Below, piece after piece: positions 7,923 through 13,360 of a DNA stretch of 13,360 nt. The notes beneath the pieces were generated by a model, which did no database searches, had not been told where the DNA came from, and saw only the letters and a list, made by a program, of their open reading frames with translations. Numbering within the stretch: the first letter of the stretch is position 1; each line of letters starts with the position of its first letter. This DNA comes from Gammaproteobacteria bacterium (lineage in GTDB: Bacteria; Pseudomonadota; Gammaproteobacteria; Xanthomonadales; Xanthomonadaceae), in assembly GCA_030431185.1 (NCBI GenBank), contig JAUIJO010000064.1, positions 1-13,360 on the forward strand. The letters run 5' to 3'. The position numbers and the translations under genes are program-made.

Positions 7923-8026
7923 ATGACCGTCGCGCCCGGCAACGTGCCGGACGGGGGGAGGCGCGGCCGATGACCGTGTGGGACGCCTGGGAGGAAGAGG
8001 CCGATGAAGGTGGTGATTGCCGATGA
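7923..8026 (+). other. Two tandem mini-ORFs ahead of the LytTR regulator
   Basis: A 16-codon ORF starts at 7923 (MTVAPGNVPDGGRRGR). Its stop overlaps, as ATGA, the start at 7970 of an 18-codon ORF (MTVWDAWEEEADEGGDCR) preceded by GGGGGAGG at good spacing. The second ORF ends at 8026, overlapping the regulator start (8004) in another frame. Both begin with the same eight bases, ATGACCGT. They may be translated leader peptides that couple translation to the regulator, remnants of the two ends of a lost kinase gene, or chance. Coding status is unproven. Confidence 0.25.
7936..7950. repeat. Hairpin-forming inverted repeat between esterase and regulator
   Basis: CCGGCA-ACG-TGCCGG, six-base perfect arms with a three-base loop, lying in the 117-base gap between the esterase stop and the regulator start. 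No T-run follows, so it is not a classical terminator. It could cap the esterase transcript or fold in the leader of the regulator mRNA. Confidence 0.3.
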
Positions 8027-8732
8027 CGAGCCGCTGGCGCGCGAACGCCTGCGCGCGCTGCTGTCGAGCCGGCAGGACATCGAGGTCGTGGCCGAGGCCG
8101 GCGATGGACACGACGCCCTGCATGCCTGCGCCGAGCACGAGCCCGACCTGATCCTGCTCGACATCGCCATGCCCGGCCTGGATGGACTCGAGGCGGCCCG
8201 CCACCTGGCGGCGTTCGAGCCGCGCCCGGCGGTCGTCTTCTGCACCGCGTACGACGCCCACGCGCTGTCGGCCTTCGAGGCCGAGGCGATCGACTACCTG
8301 GTCAAGCCGGTCCGCGCCGAGCGCCTGGATGCCGCGCTCGAACGCGTGCGCACCTTCGCCGCCGGCCGCCAGCACGGCATCGCCGCCAGCCGGGGCCAGC
8401 AGCGCACGCACCTGTGCGCGCGCCTGCGCGGCAGCCTGCGCCTGATCCCGATCGAGGACGTGCACTACCTGCAGGCCGAGGAAAAATACGTCGTCGTCCA
8501 CCACGCGCATGGCGAGGACCTGATCGAGGAATCGCTGAAATCGCTCGAGGACGAGTTCGGCGAGCGCTTCGTGCGCATCCACCGCAATTGCCTGGTCGCC
8601 CGCTACGAGATCGTCGAGCTGCGCCGCTGCCCCGACGGCCATGTCCAGGCGGTGCTGCGCCATGGCGAACGACCGCTGGAAGTCAGCCGTCGCTGCGTGC
8701 CCGGCGTGCGCGAGCTGCTCAAGCAGCTCTAG
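8004..8732 (+). CDS. algR: LytTR-family response regulator, AlgR type (242 aa)
   Basis: Two-domain DNA-binding response regulator. The receiver domain spans residues 1-120: acidic pair Asp7/Asp8, phospho-acceptor Asp53 in LILLDIAMPG, Thr81 in FCTAYD, and Lys101 in YLVKPV are all present, so phosphorylation chemistry is intact. The LytTR DNA-binding domain spans about 138-240 (IEDVHYLQAEEKYVVVHH, FVRIHRNCLVAR). The ribosome site AGGAAGAGG lies just before the ATG. In Pseudomonas the order is algZ-algR-hemC, with AlgR controlling type IV pili and exopolysaccharide. Here hemC follows as expected, but the kinase gene normally found upstream is absent, so this looks like an orphan regulator or one served by a distant kinase. 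The symbol rests on domain layout and hemC linkage. Confidence 0.85.
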   Translation: MKVVIADDEPLARERLRALLSSRQDIEVVAEAGDGHDALHACAEHEPDLILLDIAMPGLDGLEAARHLAAFEPRPAVVFCTAYDAHALSAFEAEAIDYLVKPVRAERLDAALERVRTFAAGRQHGIAASRGQQRTHLCARLRGSLRLIPIEDVHYLQAEEKYVVVHHAHGEDLIEESLKSLEDEFGERFVRIHRNCLVARYEIVELRRCPDGHVQAVLRHGERPLEVSRRCVPGVRELLKQL

Positions 8733-8758
8733 CCCGGCGCCCGGCCAACGCAGGCATC

Positions 8759-8773
8759 CAGGGCGCCGCCCTG
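8759..8773. repeat. Inverted repeat between regulator and hemC
   Basis: CAGGGC-GCC-GCCCTG, six-base perfect arms around three bases, between the regulator stop and the hemC -10 box, touching the expected -35 position. It lacks a T-run. Possible operator or weak terminator. Confidence 0.3.
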
Positions 8774-8800
8774 TCCCCGGCCGGGCGCAGCGGCGATAAT
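8772..8800 (+). promoter_or_regulatory. Probable leaderless promoter of hemC
   Basis: GATAAT at 8795-8800 is a good -10 box lying six bases before the hemC ATG (8807). With a 17-base spacer the -35 position reads TGTCCC, a poor match. No ribosome site precedes the ATG; the bases between are GCCCGG. The predicted transcript starts at the start codon itself, so hemC can be expressed apart from the regulator gene. Confidence 0.55.
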
Positions 8801-8806
8801 GCCCGG

Positions 8807-9724
8807 ATGACCCTGCTGCGCATCGCCACCCGCAAGAGCCCGCTCGCCCTCTGGCAGAGCGAACACGTCGCCGAGCGCCTTCGAACGGCCCATCCCGGCC
8901 TCGAGGTCGAGCTGGTGCCGATGAGCACGCGTGGCGACCAGGTGCTGGACCGTTCGCTGGCGGCGATCGGCGGCAAGGGCCTGTTCCTCAAGGAGCTGGA
9001 AGTCGCGATGCAGCGCGGCGAGGCCGATTGCGCGGTGCATTCGCTCAAGGACGTACCGATGGCGCTCGAGCCCGGCTTCTCGATGCCGGCGATCCTGCCG
9101 CGCGCCGATGCCGCCGACGCGTTCGTCAGCCAGCGTTTCGCCGCGCTCGCCGACCTGCCCCGGCGGGCCTGCGTGGGGACCTCGTCGCTGCGGCGACAGG
9201 CGCAACTGCGCGCATTGCGCCCGGACCTGGTGCTGCGCGACCTGCGCGGCAACGTCAACACGCGCCTGGCCCGCCTGGATGCCGGCGAGTACGACGCCAT
9301 CGTCCTGGCCTGCGCGGGCCTGCAGCGCCTGGGCCTCGCCGACCGCATCCGCAGCCGGCTGGAGGCGCCGGACTGGCTGCCCGCGCCCGCCCAGGGCGCG
9401 ATCGCGATCGAATGCCGCGAGGGCGACGACGCCCACGCGCGCCTGTGCGCGGCCCTGGACGACGCCGACACGCGCTGCCGCGTGGAAGCCGAGCGGGCGA
9501 TGAACCGCGCGCTGCACGGCAGCTGCCACGTGCCGGTGGCGGCCTTCGCCCGACTGGACGGCGACCGCCTGCACCTGGCCGGCGCCGTCGGCTCGGCCGA
9601 AGACGGGCGCAGCATCCGCGCCGAAGCCGAAGGCCCCGCCGATGCACCCGCGGCGCTGGGCATCGAAGTGGCGAGGCGCCTGCTCGAACAGGGGGCCGGG
9701 GCCCTGATCGCACCGCACGTCTGA
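8807..9724 (+). CDS. hemC: Porphobilinogen deaminase (hydroxymethylbilane synthase)
   Basis: Joins four porphobilinogen molecules head to tail into hydroxymethylbilane, in cytoplasmic heme/siroheme biosynthesis (EC 2.5.1.61). The 305-residue product is standard length. It opens with LRIATRKSPLALWQSE and has DRSLAAIGGKGLFLKELE, HSLKDVPM with catalytic Asp82 (E. coli Asp84 equivalent), VGTSSLRRQAQL, LRDLRGNVNTRL, and LHGSCHVPVAA with Cys240, which carries the dipyrromethane cofactor. Start: the ATG at 8807, matching the family N-terminus and sitting six bases after a -10 box; upstream in-frame extension has no family match. hemD, often next, is not here: the neighbour is a convergent outer-membrane protein gene 9 bases away. 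The two RoxA-like cytochromes in this window need heme, but physical linkage to hemC is probably coincidental. Confidence 0.97.
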   Translation: MTLLRIATRKSPLALWQSEHVAERLRTAHPGLEVELVPMSTRGDQVLDRSLAAIGGKGLFLKELEVAMQRGEADCAVHSLKDVPMALEPGFSMPAILPRADAADAFVSQRFAALADLPRRACVGTSSLRRQAQLRALRPDLVLRDLRGNVNTRLARLDAGEYDAIVLACAGLQRLGLADRIRSRLEAPDWLPAPAQGAIAIECREGDDAHARLCAALDDADTRCRVEAERAMNRALHGSCHVPVAAFARLDGDRLHLAGAVGSAEDGRSIRAEAEGPADAPAALGIEVARRLLEQGAGALIAPHV

Positions 9725-9738
9725 CCCTGCCGGTCAGA
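9720..9738. terminator. Palindrome holding both convergent stop codons (possible bidirectional terminator)
   Basis: TCTGACC-CTGCC-GGTCAGA, seven-base perfect arms with a five-base loop. The TGA of hemC (9722-9724) is in the left arm and the TGA of the minus-strand gene (9734-9736) is in the right arm. The hairpin forms in either transcript, but no T-run follows on either side, so termination would be weak or the structure may instead protect 3' ends. Confidence 0.4.
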
Positions 9739-10390
9739 ACGCCCGGCGGATGCCGAACCAGCCCTCCGCGGTCTCGGTGCCGCTGGCGCCGCGGGTGCGA
9801 TGGCGGATCACGTAATCGCTCTCCAGCGTCCAGTCCGGCCACAACTCCACGTCCACCCCCAGCGACTGCTTGACGAAGGTCTGGCCCTGGCCGGTTTCCC
9901 AGATCAGCCGCTGGCTCACGTGGGTGCGGTCGCCGAAGCGGCGGCCGAAATCGATCGCGCCCCGGAACACGGGGCCGGGCAGCCCGATGCCATCGTCGGA
10001 GCGCGGCGCCAGGCGCCAGGCGGCGCCGACCTCCAGCGCCAGCCGGTTGGGGCCGTCGCGCAGGACCTCCATGTCGTGGCGGGTGCCGACGCGCCATTTG
10101 TTGGAATAGTTGTCGGTCGACTGCCGGGTATGCGCGCGGGCATGCAGGTGGCGCCGCGCGGGCCGGTAGGACGGGCGGGTGGCGCGTCCGTCCAGGCGTG
10201 CCCGGTCATCGGCGAGCGGCAGGGGCGCGGCCAGCTCCTGCCGCCACTCCTCGTCGTTGCACCGCAGCGACAGGCAGCGGGTCCGGCGCCAGCGCAGGTC
10301 CATGACCTCGGCCAGCAGCTCGGGCTTGCCGTAGGCGCCGATGGGCGATGCCAGGAATGGACTGAGGGCGAGGCCCAGCAATAGCGACAT
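9734..10390 (-). CDS. Predicted outer-membrane beta-barrel protein, divergent DUF481-like (218 aa)
   Basis: Secreted or outer-membrane protein of unknown function. Residues 1-19 are a short signal peptide (MSLLLGLALSPFLASPIGA). The C-terminal half alternates hydrophobic and polar residues as in beta strands and ends in Phe, the usual outer-membrane insertion signal. Its last 76 residues align with no gap over about 60 positions with the DUF481 protein just upstream: RGAIDF/RGSMDF, WETGQGQTF/VESGSDNTF, LGVDV/VGVKV, with 17 identities by eye. The N-terminal half is Arg-rich and holds Cys39 and Cys44, odd for a barrel. The start at 10390 is the only ATG in frame that gives a signal peptide; its ribosome site is poor. 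It lies 68 bases downstream of the DUF481 gene and is probably in one transcript with it. Confidence 0.7.
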   Translation of the reverse strand: MSLLLGLALSPFLASPIGAYGKPELLAEVMDLRWRRTRCLSLRCNDEEWRQELAAPLPLADDRARLDGRATRPSYRPARRHLHARAHTRQSTDNYSNKWRVGTRHDMEVLRDGPNRLALEVGAAWRLAPRSDDGIGLPGPVFRGAIDFGRRFGDRTHVSQRLIWETGQGQTFVKQSLGVDVELWPDWTLESDYVIRHRTRGASGTETAEGWFGIRRAF

Positions 10391-10458
10391 GACGGGATGG
10401 CGGGCGTGGCGGCGGGTAGGGGCCCATGGTGCCAAGCCCCGTCCCGCCAGGCGAGGGG

Positions 10459-11178
10459 TCAGAAGTCGTAGACGATGTTGATGGTGGTCAGGTTGTCGGT
10501 GTTCTTGATGCCGGGCTGCACGTCGGTGTTGTAGCGGGTCTCCAGGCCGGCCTTGAGCGCCAGGTGCTCGCTCATCTTCACCTTCACGCCGACGTCGTTG
10601 ACCGCGAAGGTGTTGTCGCTGCCCGATTCGACCAGCAGGGTGTCGTAGATCGACGTGCTGCCATTGAAGGCATGGGCGAAATCCATCGAGCCGCGCACGA
10701 TCGTTTCGTTGTTGTGGACCTGCACGCCCTGCAGCTTCGACCAGCGGTAACCGGGGCCGATCTCGAACGTCAGCTGGGTCGCATCGCTCTTGATCGCTTC
10801 GAACCCGTAACCGGCGGACGCCGTCCACTGGTATTCGTAGGACGCGAAGTGGTCGCGTTCGTTGCGCACCGAGCCGAACAGGTAGCTGCGCCCGGTCAGC
10901 CGATAGCCCGTTTCGGCGAACACGTCATAGCGGTAGGCGGTCTCCACGCCGTCGCTCTTGCCGTACAGGAAGGAGGCGCCTGCCGAGTGGCGCCACACCG
11001 GGTCTTCCCGGGAGATCTCGAATCCGCCCGTCAGGGTCTCGCTGTCGGTATTGCCCTTGGCGATGGCAAGGCCGAGTTCGCCATTGCCGCTCCAGTCGCG
11101 CCCGGCGGCGGCATCTTCCTGGGCAAGGGCGGTGGCCGGCGCGATGGCCAGCAGGGTCAGGACAAGAAAGCGATGCAT
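10459..11178 (-). CDS. DUF481 family outer-membrane protein (239 aa)
   Basis: DUF481 (YdiY-like) proteins are predicted salt-induced outer-membrane beta barrels of unknown function. The start at 11178 gives a clean signal peptide, MHRFLVLTLLAIAPATALA then QEDAAAG. The mature part begins WSGNGELGLAIAKGNTDSETL, the family signature for the first strands. Repeated amphipathic strands follow (SYLFGSVRNERDHFASYEYQ, YGFEAIKSD, FEIGPGYRW), and it ends NIVYDF with the C-terminal Phe typical of outer-membrane proteins. An in-frame ATG at 11250, five bases after a perfect TATAAT, would add 24 residues ahead of the signal peptide; GGAG, 11 bases before 11178, is only a fair ribosome site, so the start is not certain. 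The upstream region suggests a regulated promoter. Confidence 0.85.
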   Translation of the reverse strand: MHRFLVLTLLAIAPATALAQEDAAAGRDWSGNGELGLAIAKGNTDSETLTGGFEISREDPVWRHSAGASFLYGKSDGVETAYRYDVFAETGYRLTGRSYLFGSVRNERDHFASYEYQWTASAGYGFEAIKSDATQLTFEIGPGYRWSKLQGVQVHNNETIVRGSMDFAHAFNGSTSIYDTLLVESGSDNTFAVNDVGVKVKMSEHLALKAGLETRYNTDVQPGIKNTDNLTTINIVYDF

Positions 11179-11221
11179 CACGGTGGGGGCTCCGTTGCGA
11201 GTGACAGGGGCAGACAGGAAA

Positions 11222-11243
11222 ACGGTCGGCATGGGCCGACCGT
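11222..11243 (-). promoter_or_regulatory. Strong hairpin at the 5' end of the DUF481 transcript
   Basis: ACGGTCGGC-CCAT-GCCGACCGT read on the minus strand: nine-base perfect arms, four-base loop, followed by TTTCC. It begins about six bases after the predicted transcription start. It may act as a 5' stabilising stem, a weak attenuator or a DNA operator; if translation started at 11250 it would lie within the coding sequence. On the plus strand no T-run follows. Confidence 0.5.
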
Positions 11244-11255
11244 CGCGCATTGTTA

Positions 11256-11284
11256 ATTATATGTTAGTGGGCTTCAAGTTCAGC
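11256..11284 (-). promoter_or_regulatory. Promoter of the DUF481 pair (perfect -10, poor -35)
   Basis: TATAAT at 11261-11256 (minus strand) is a perfect -10 box in an unusually AT-rich patch of an otherwise GC-rich window. At normal spacing the -35 region (about 11278-11284) reads CTGAAC or GCTGAA, a poor match, so the promoter probably needs an activator. Transcription would start near 11249. Confidence 0.6.
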
Positions 11285-11310
11285 CAACGGCGCCCAACAC
11301 CGCCCAACCG
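11281..11310. repeat. Three 10-bp direct repeats upstream of the DUF481 promoter
   Basis: Plus-strand units are CAGCCAACGG, CGCCCAACAC and CGCCCAACCG, sharing the core GCCCAAC/GCCAAC and phased at exactly one helical turn. They cover the -35 position and the DNA just upstream of it. That is where a class II activator would bind. The identity of any regulator is unknown. Confidence 0.45.
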
Positions 11311-11350
11311 GACGGAAAAGACTGGAGTTGGACCGCCCGGACCCGCGAAT

Positions 11351-12313
11351 TCAGTAGTACAGGCCGACCACGTGGCGGGCCTGGGCGAAGAACAGCCAGC
11401 GCTCGACGAAGGCCCCGAGCAGGCTCGCGGCCGCCGAGAGCAAGGCCAGGGGCAACGCCGGCGGACCTGCGATCCACGTCGCGACCGCCACCAGCACCGG
11501 GACCAGGGCGAACAGCGCCATGGCGATGCCGCGCAGGCGCCGCCCATGCTTGCGGGCGAGGACGAAGCCCATTTCCCGGGTGATGTAGTTGCCTTCGGTG
11601 TGCGGACGTTCGAACACGCGGACCTCCCGGCCCGGCAGGCCGACGGCGTCGCCGCGCGTGGCCGGCAGCGGTGACTGGTCGATGTCCCGCCAATAGCGCC
11701 ACTTGGCGACGGCGAGCACCAGTCCCAGTACCGCGACCGCGGCCAGCAGGCCGGTCACGTGGCGCGCGGGGCCGACGGCGAGCACGCTCGCGCCCAGGGC
11801 GAGCCCGCCCTGCAGCGCGAACAGCAGGTACACCGGCACCACGAGGCGGTGGCCCCAGGCCGGGATCGGCTTGAGCGATGCGTAGATCATTGCGGTGCAG
11901 GCGACGGTCAGCAGCGACAGGGCCGCCAGCAGGCCGCCCAGCATGCCTCCCAAGGACTGCGTGGGGCCTCCGTACGCGCCCGAGGCCGTGGCCAGACCCT
12001 GGCCGACGAGTGCCAGCGCCGGCAGGTACGCCAGTACGGCCATCACCCCTTCGCGCGACAGCCACGAGGTCCGCCACTGCGAGAACGCGCGCCAGGCGCG
12101 CAGCGGTTTGCCCAGGTGGAAGGTCGAACTGAGCAGGCCGACCGTCACCAGCACCAGGCCCAGCGCCAGCATCGCGGCCAGCGCGCCCATCGATGCCGGC
12201 GCGCCCTGCGGGGCGAAGGCCGGAAGGAGCAGGCGCAGGCCGGCCAGCGCGAGGAGTCCATACCCCGCGCCTGACAGCGTGGTGAAGAAGATCACGGAGA
12301 AGGCGGGATGCAT
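11351..12313 (-). CDS. DmsC-type membrane anchor subunit of a molybdoenzyme (SoeC-like, 320 aa)
   Basis: Membrane anchor and quinone-reacting subunit of a DMSO reductase-family complex (DmsC/SoeC family). About eight hydrophobic helices span the protein. Family landmarks are HPAFSVIFFTTLSGAGYGLL at the N-terminus, SSTFHLGKPLRAWRAF and WRTSWLSREG near residues 62-90, and FFAQARHVVGLYY at the end. GGAG, seven bases before the ATG, lies in the 12-base gap after the upstream iron-sulfur gene, so the two are cotranscribed. The anchor would pass electrons between the quinone pool and the iron-sulfur subunit. Sulfite dehydrogenase SoeABC and DMSO reductase DmsABC both use this anchor; the partner's C-terminal sequence favours SoeC. 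The family is sure, the substrate only inferred. Confidence 0.88.
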   Translation of the reverse strand: MHPAFSVIFFTTLSGAGYGLLALAGLRLLLPAFAPQGAPASMGALAAMLALGLVLVTVGLLSSTFHLGKPLRAWRAFSQWRTSWLSREGVMAVLAYLPALALVGQGLATASGAYGGPTQSLGGMLGGLLAALSLLTVACTAMIYASLKPIPAWGHRLVVPVYLLFALQGGLALGASVLAVGPARHVTGLLAAVAVLGLVLAVAKWRYWRDIDQSPLPATRGDAVGLPGREVRVFERPHTEGNYITREMGFVLARKHGRRLRGIAMALFALVPVLVAVATWIAGPPALPLALLSAAASLLGAFVERWLFFAQARHVVGLYY

Positions 12314-12325
12314 GCGCGGGCTCCG

Positions 12326-13216
12326 TCAGCGGCTCAGGACGCGGTCGAGCCAGCGCAGCACCGGCGGCAACGCGTCGGCGTCCAGCGCCTCTCCGGAGGT
12401 CCCCCGGCCCGGCGTTTCGTCGTGGGTCCCCGCGCGGCGCGGGCGCGGTGGCAGGTACTTGTTGGTCGGCTTGTAGCCCAGCTCCGGCATGAGGTCGACG
12501 CCGCCCCGCGCGGCGACCAGCTTCGACACCCTGGATCCGGGATCGGCCAGGTCGCCGAAGTGCCGTGCACGCGTCGGGCAGGCCTGCACGCAGGCGGGCT
12601 GGCGCTCGGCTTCGTCGAGATGCTCGTTGTAGATGCGGTCGATGCAGAGCGTGCATTTCTTCATCACGCCTTCGACCTCGCTGTATTCCCGGGCGCCGTA
12701 CGGGCAGGCCCAGGAACACAGCTTGCAGCCGATGCACTTGTCCTCGTCGACCAGGACGATGCCGTCCTCGGCGCGCTTGTAGCTGGCCCCGGTCGGGCAG
12801 ACGGTGACACAGGCCGGCTCTTCGCAATGCAGGCAGGAGCGTGGGAAATGCAGGGTCATCGCCGGTTGCGGTGCCAGGCCATGCGTCGTGCCGCTGCATC
12901 CGCCGCCGCCGCCAGGACGCTGCGCGTCGCCCCCGTCACTGTCCGGGCCCAGGCCCAGCGACTGGAGCGAGGCCTTGCGCGGCCGTGCCGGCGAGGGGTC
13001 CGCGGCATCGGTCGCCGCGATCTCGTAGCTGTGCACCCGGTTGAACCACACCCCGGACGGCGCCTTGCCGTAGGGCTGTTCGTCGGTCAGCGGCGCGGCG
13101 AACCCGCCCGCGTTCCATTCCTTGCAGCTCACCGCGCAGGCATGGCAACCGACGCAGGTGTCGAGGTCGATCACCAGGCCCATCTTCTTCTTCGGAGGGG
13201 GCGGCAGGCCGGTCAT
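12326..13216 (-). CDS. Four-cluster [4Fe-4S] electron-transfer subunit (SoeB/DmsB-like, 296 aa)
   Basis: Iron-sulfur subunit that wires a molybdopterin catalytic subunit to the membrane anchor encoded 12 bases downstream. Sixteen cysteines form four cluster sets: Cys21/24/27/31, Cys128/131/136/140, Cys161/164/167/171 and Cys188/191/209/213. Typical blocks are CVGCHACAVSCKEWN, CPTGASYKRAEDGIVLV, CSWACPYGARE and CTLCIDRIYN. The tail (VSKLVAARGG, LMPELGYKPTNKYLPPRP) resembles SoeB of sulfite dehydrogenase more than DmsB, from memory of the family. An insertion at about residues 66-118, rich in Gly, Ser, Pro and Asp with one extra Cys107, lengthens it beyond the usual 240-250. The ATG at 13216 overlaps the preceding stop as ATGA; an internal ATG (residue 12, position 13183) lacks a ribosome site. 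No Tat or Sec signal is visible. Confidence 0.88.
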   Translation of the reverse strand: MTGLPPPPKKKMGLVIDLDTCVGCHACAVSCKEWNAGGFAAPLTDEQPYGKAPSGVWFNRVHSYEIAATDAADPSPARPRKASLQSLGLGPDSDGGDAQRPGGGGGCSGTTHGLAPQPAMTLHFPRSCLHCEEPACVTVCPTGASYKRAEDGIVLVDEDKCIGCKLCSWACPYGAREYSEVEGVMKKCTLCIDRIYNEHLDEAERQPACVQACPTRARHFGDLADPGSRVSKLVAARGGVDLMPELGYKPTNKYLPPRPRRAGTHDETPGRGTSGEALDADALPPVLRWLDRVLSR

Positions 13217-13360
13217 CGGCCGCGCCCCGGGGTGCCGCCGCGCAACAGCACCAGCCCGGCCACGAAGGCGCCCAGGGCCAGCACCAGCGCGGGTACCAGG
13301 GCCAGCAGGGCGGCGGTGAGCGAGGCGGGCGGCACGTCGCCGGTGCCGGGACCGATCAGG
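13213..13360 (-). CDS. C-terminal end of an unidentified membrane protein (cut by right edge)
   Basis: Forty-eight codons are visible, ending in a TGA at 13215-13213 that overlaps the start of the iron-sulfur gene as ATGA, so it is the preceding gene of the same operon. The fragment has a short Gly/Pro-rich stretch (LIGPGTGDVPPAS), one clear transmembrane helix (about 23 residues, LTAALLALVPALVLALGAFV onward) and a short Arg/Gly tail (RGGTPGRGR). In SoeABC and DmsABC operons this position is usually the molybdopterin subunit, which does not normally end in a membrane helix. It could instead be a transporter or other membrane protein. No family is assigned. Confidence 0.7.
   Translation of the reverse strand, partial: LIGPGTGDVPPASLTAALLALVPALVLALGAFVAGLVLLRGGTPGRGR

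Noticed and set aside
7056..8663. Upstream continuation of the larger cytochrome's minus-strand open frame (1310 codons in total)
   Set aside because: It runs antisense through the esterase and the regulator, both with intact catalytic or phosphorylation motifs; the extension has no family features and reflects the lack of stops in GC-rich DNA.
11280..12899. 539-codon minus-strand frame over the anchor and iron-sulfur genes
   Set aside because: Out of frame with both; the DmsC-type helices and the sixteen cluster cysteines lie in the other frames.
1..13360. CRISPR arrays, tRNA or rRNA genes, insertion sequences
   Set aside because: No regularly spaced repeats, cloverleaf-like segments, transposase motifs or terminal inverted repeats were seen on either strand by eye.

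Overview
The window is about 70% GC with dense, often overlapping genes on both strands. An AlgR-type LytTR regulator directly upstream of hemC, -10 boxes placed 5-6 bases before ATG codons (leaderless style), a 7TMR-DISM sensor and RoxA-like diheme cytochromes point to a gammaproteobacterium of the Xanthomonadaceae/Lysobacteraceae (Lysobacter/Luteimonas type). This placement is inferred from gene content, not from any search.

Left part (1-7055): the N-terminal 270 codons of a 7TMR-DISM membrane sensor run off the left edge on the minus strand. Divergent from it is a 559-residue diheme c-type cytochrome lipoprotein of the RoxA (rubber oxygenase)-like family. It converges, with a 9-bp overlap of the coding ends, on a minus-strand pair. 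That pair is a second, larger RoxA-like diheme cytochrome (about 774 residues, membrane anchored) and a polytopic patatin-like phospholipase, joined by an ATGA start/stop overlap. Two RoxA-like oxidases around a lipid acyl hydrolase form the least ordinary block here; an envelope lipid or isoprenoid oxidation/hydrolysis role is a hypothesis only.

Middle part (7056-9724): plus-strand housekeeping and regulatory genes follow: an alpha/beta-hydrolase carboxylesterase, the LytTR response regulator and hemC (porphobilinogen deaminase). No histidine kinase lies between the esterase and the regulator. The 117-base gap holds two tiny overlapping ORFs instead. hemC and the esterase have -10 boxes that predict leaderless mRNAs.

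Right part (9734-13360), all minus strand: two tandem outer-membrane DUF481-type proteins with visible homology to each other, preceded by a perfect TATAAT, a strong hairpin and three helically phased 10-bp direct repeats. Upstream of these lies a respiratory module of a DmsC-type membrane anchor, a four-cluster [4Fe-4S] subunit (SoeBC/DmsBC type, most like sulfite dehydrogenase) and the C-terminal end of an unidentified membrane protein cut by the right edge. The catalytic molybdopterin subunit is not in view.

No tRNA, rRNA, CRISPR array, insertion sequence or integrase was seen. The longest stretches without a gene are 813-993, 7056-7205, 7887-8003 and 11179-11350, all under 300 bases.
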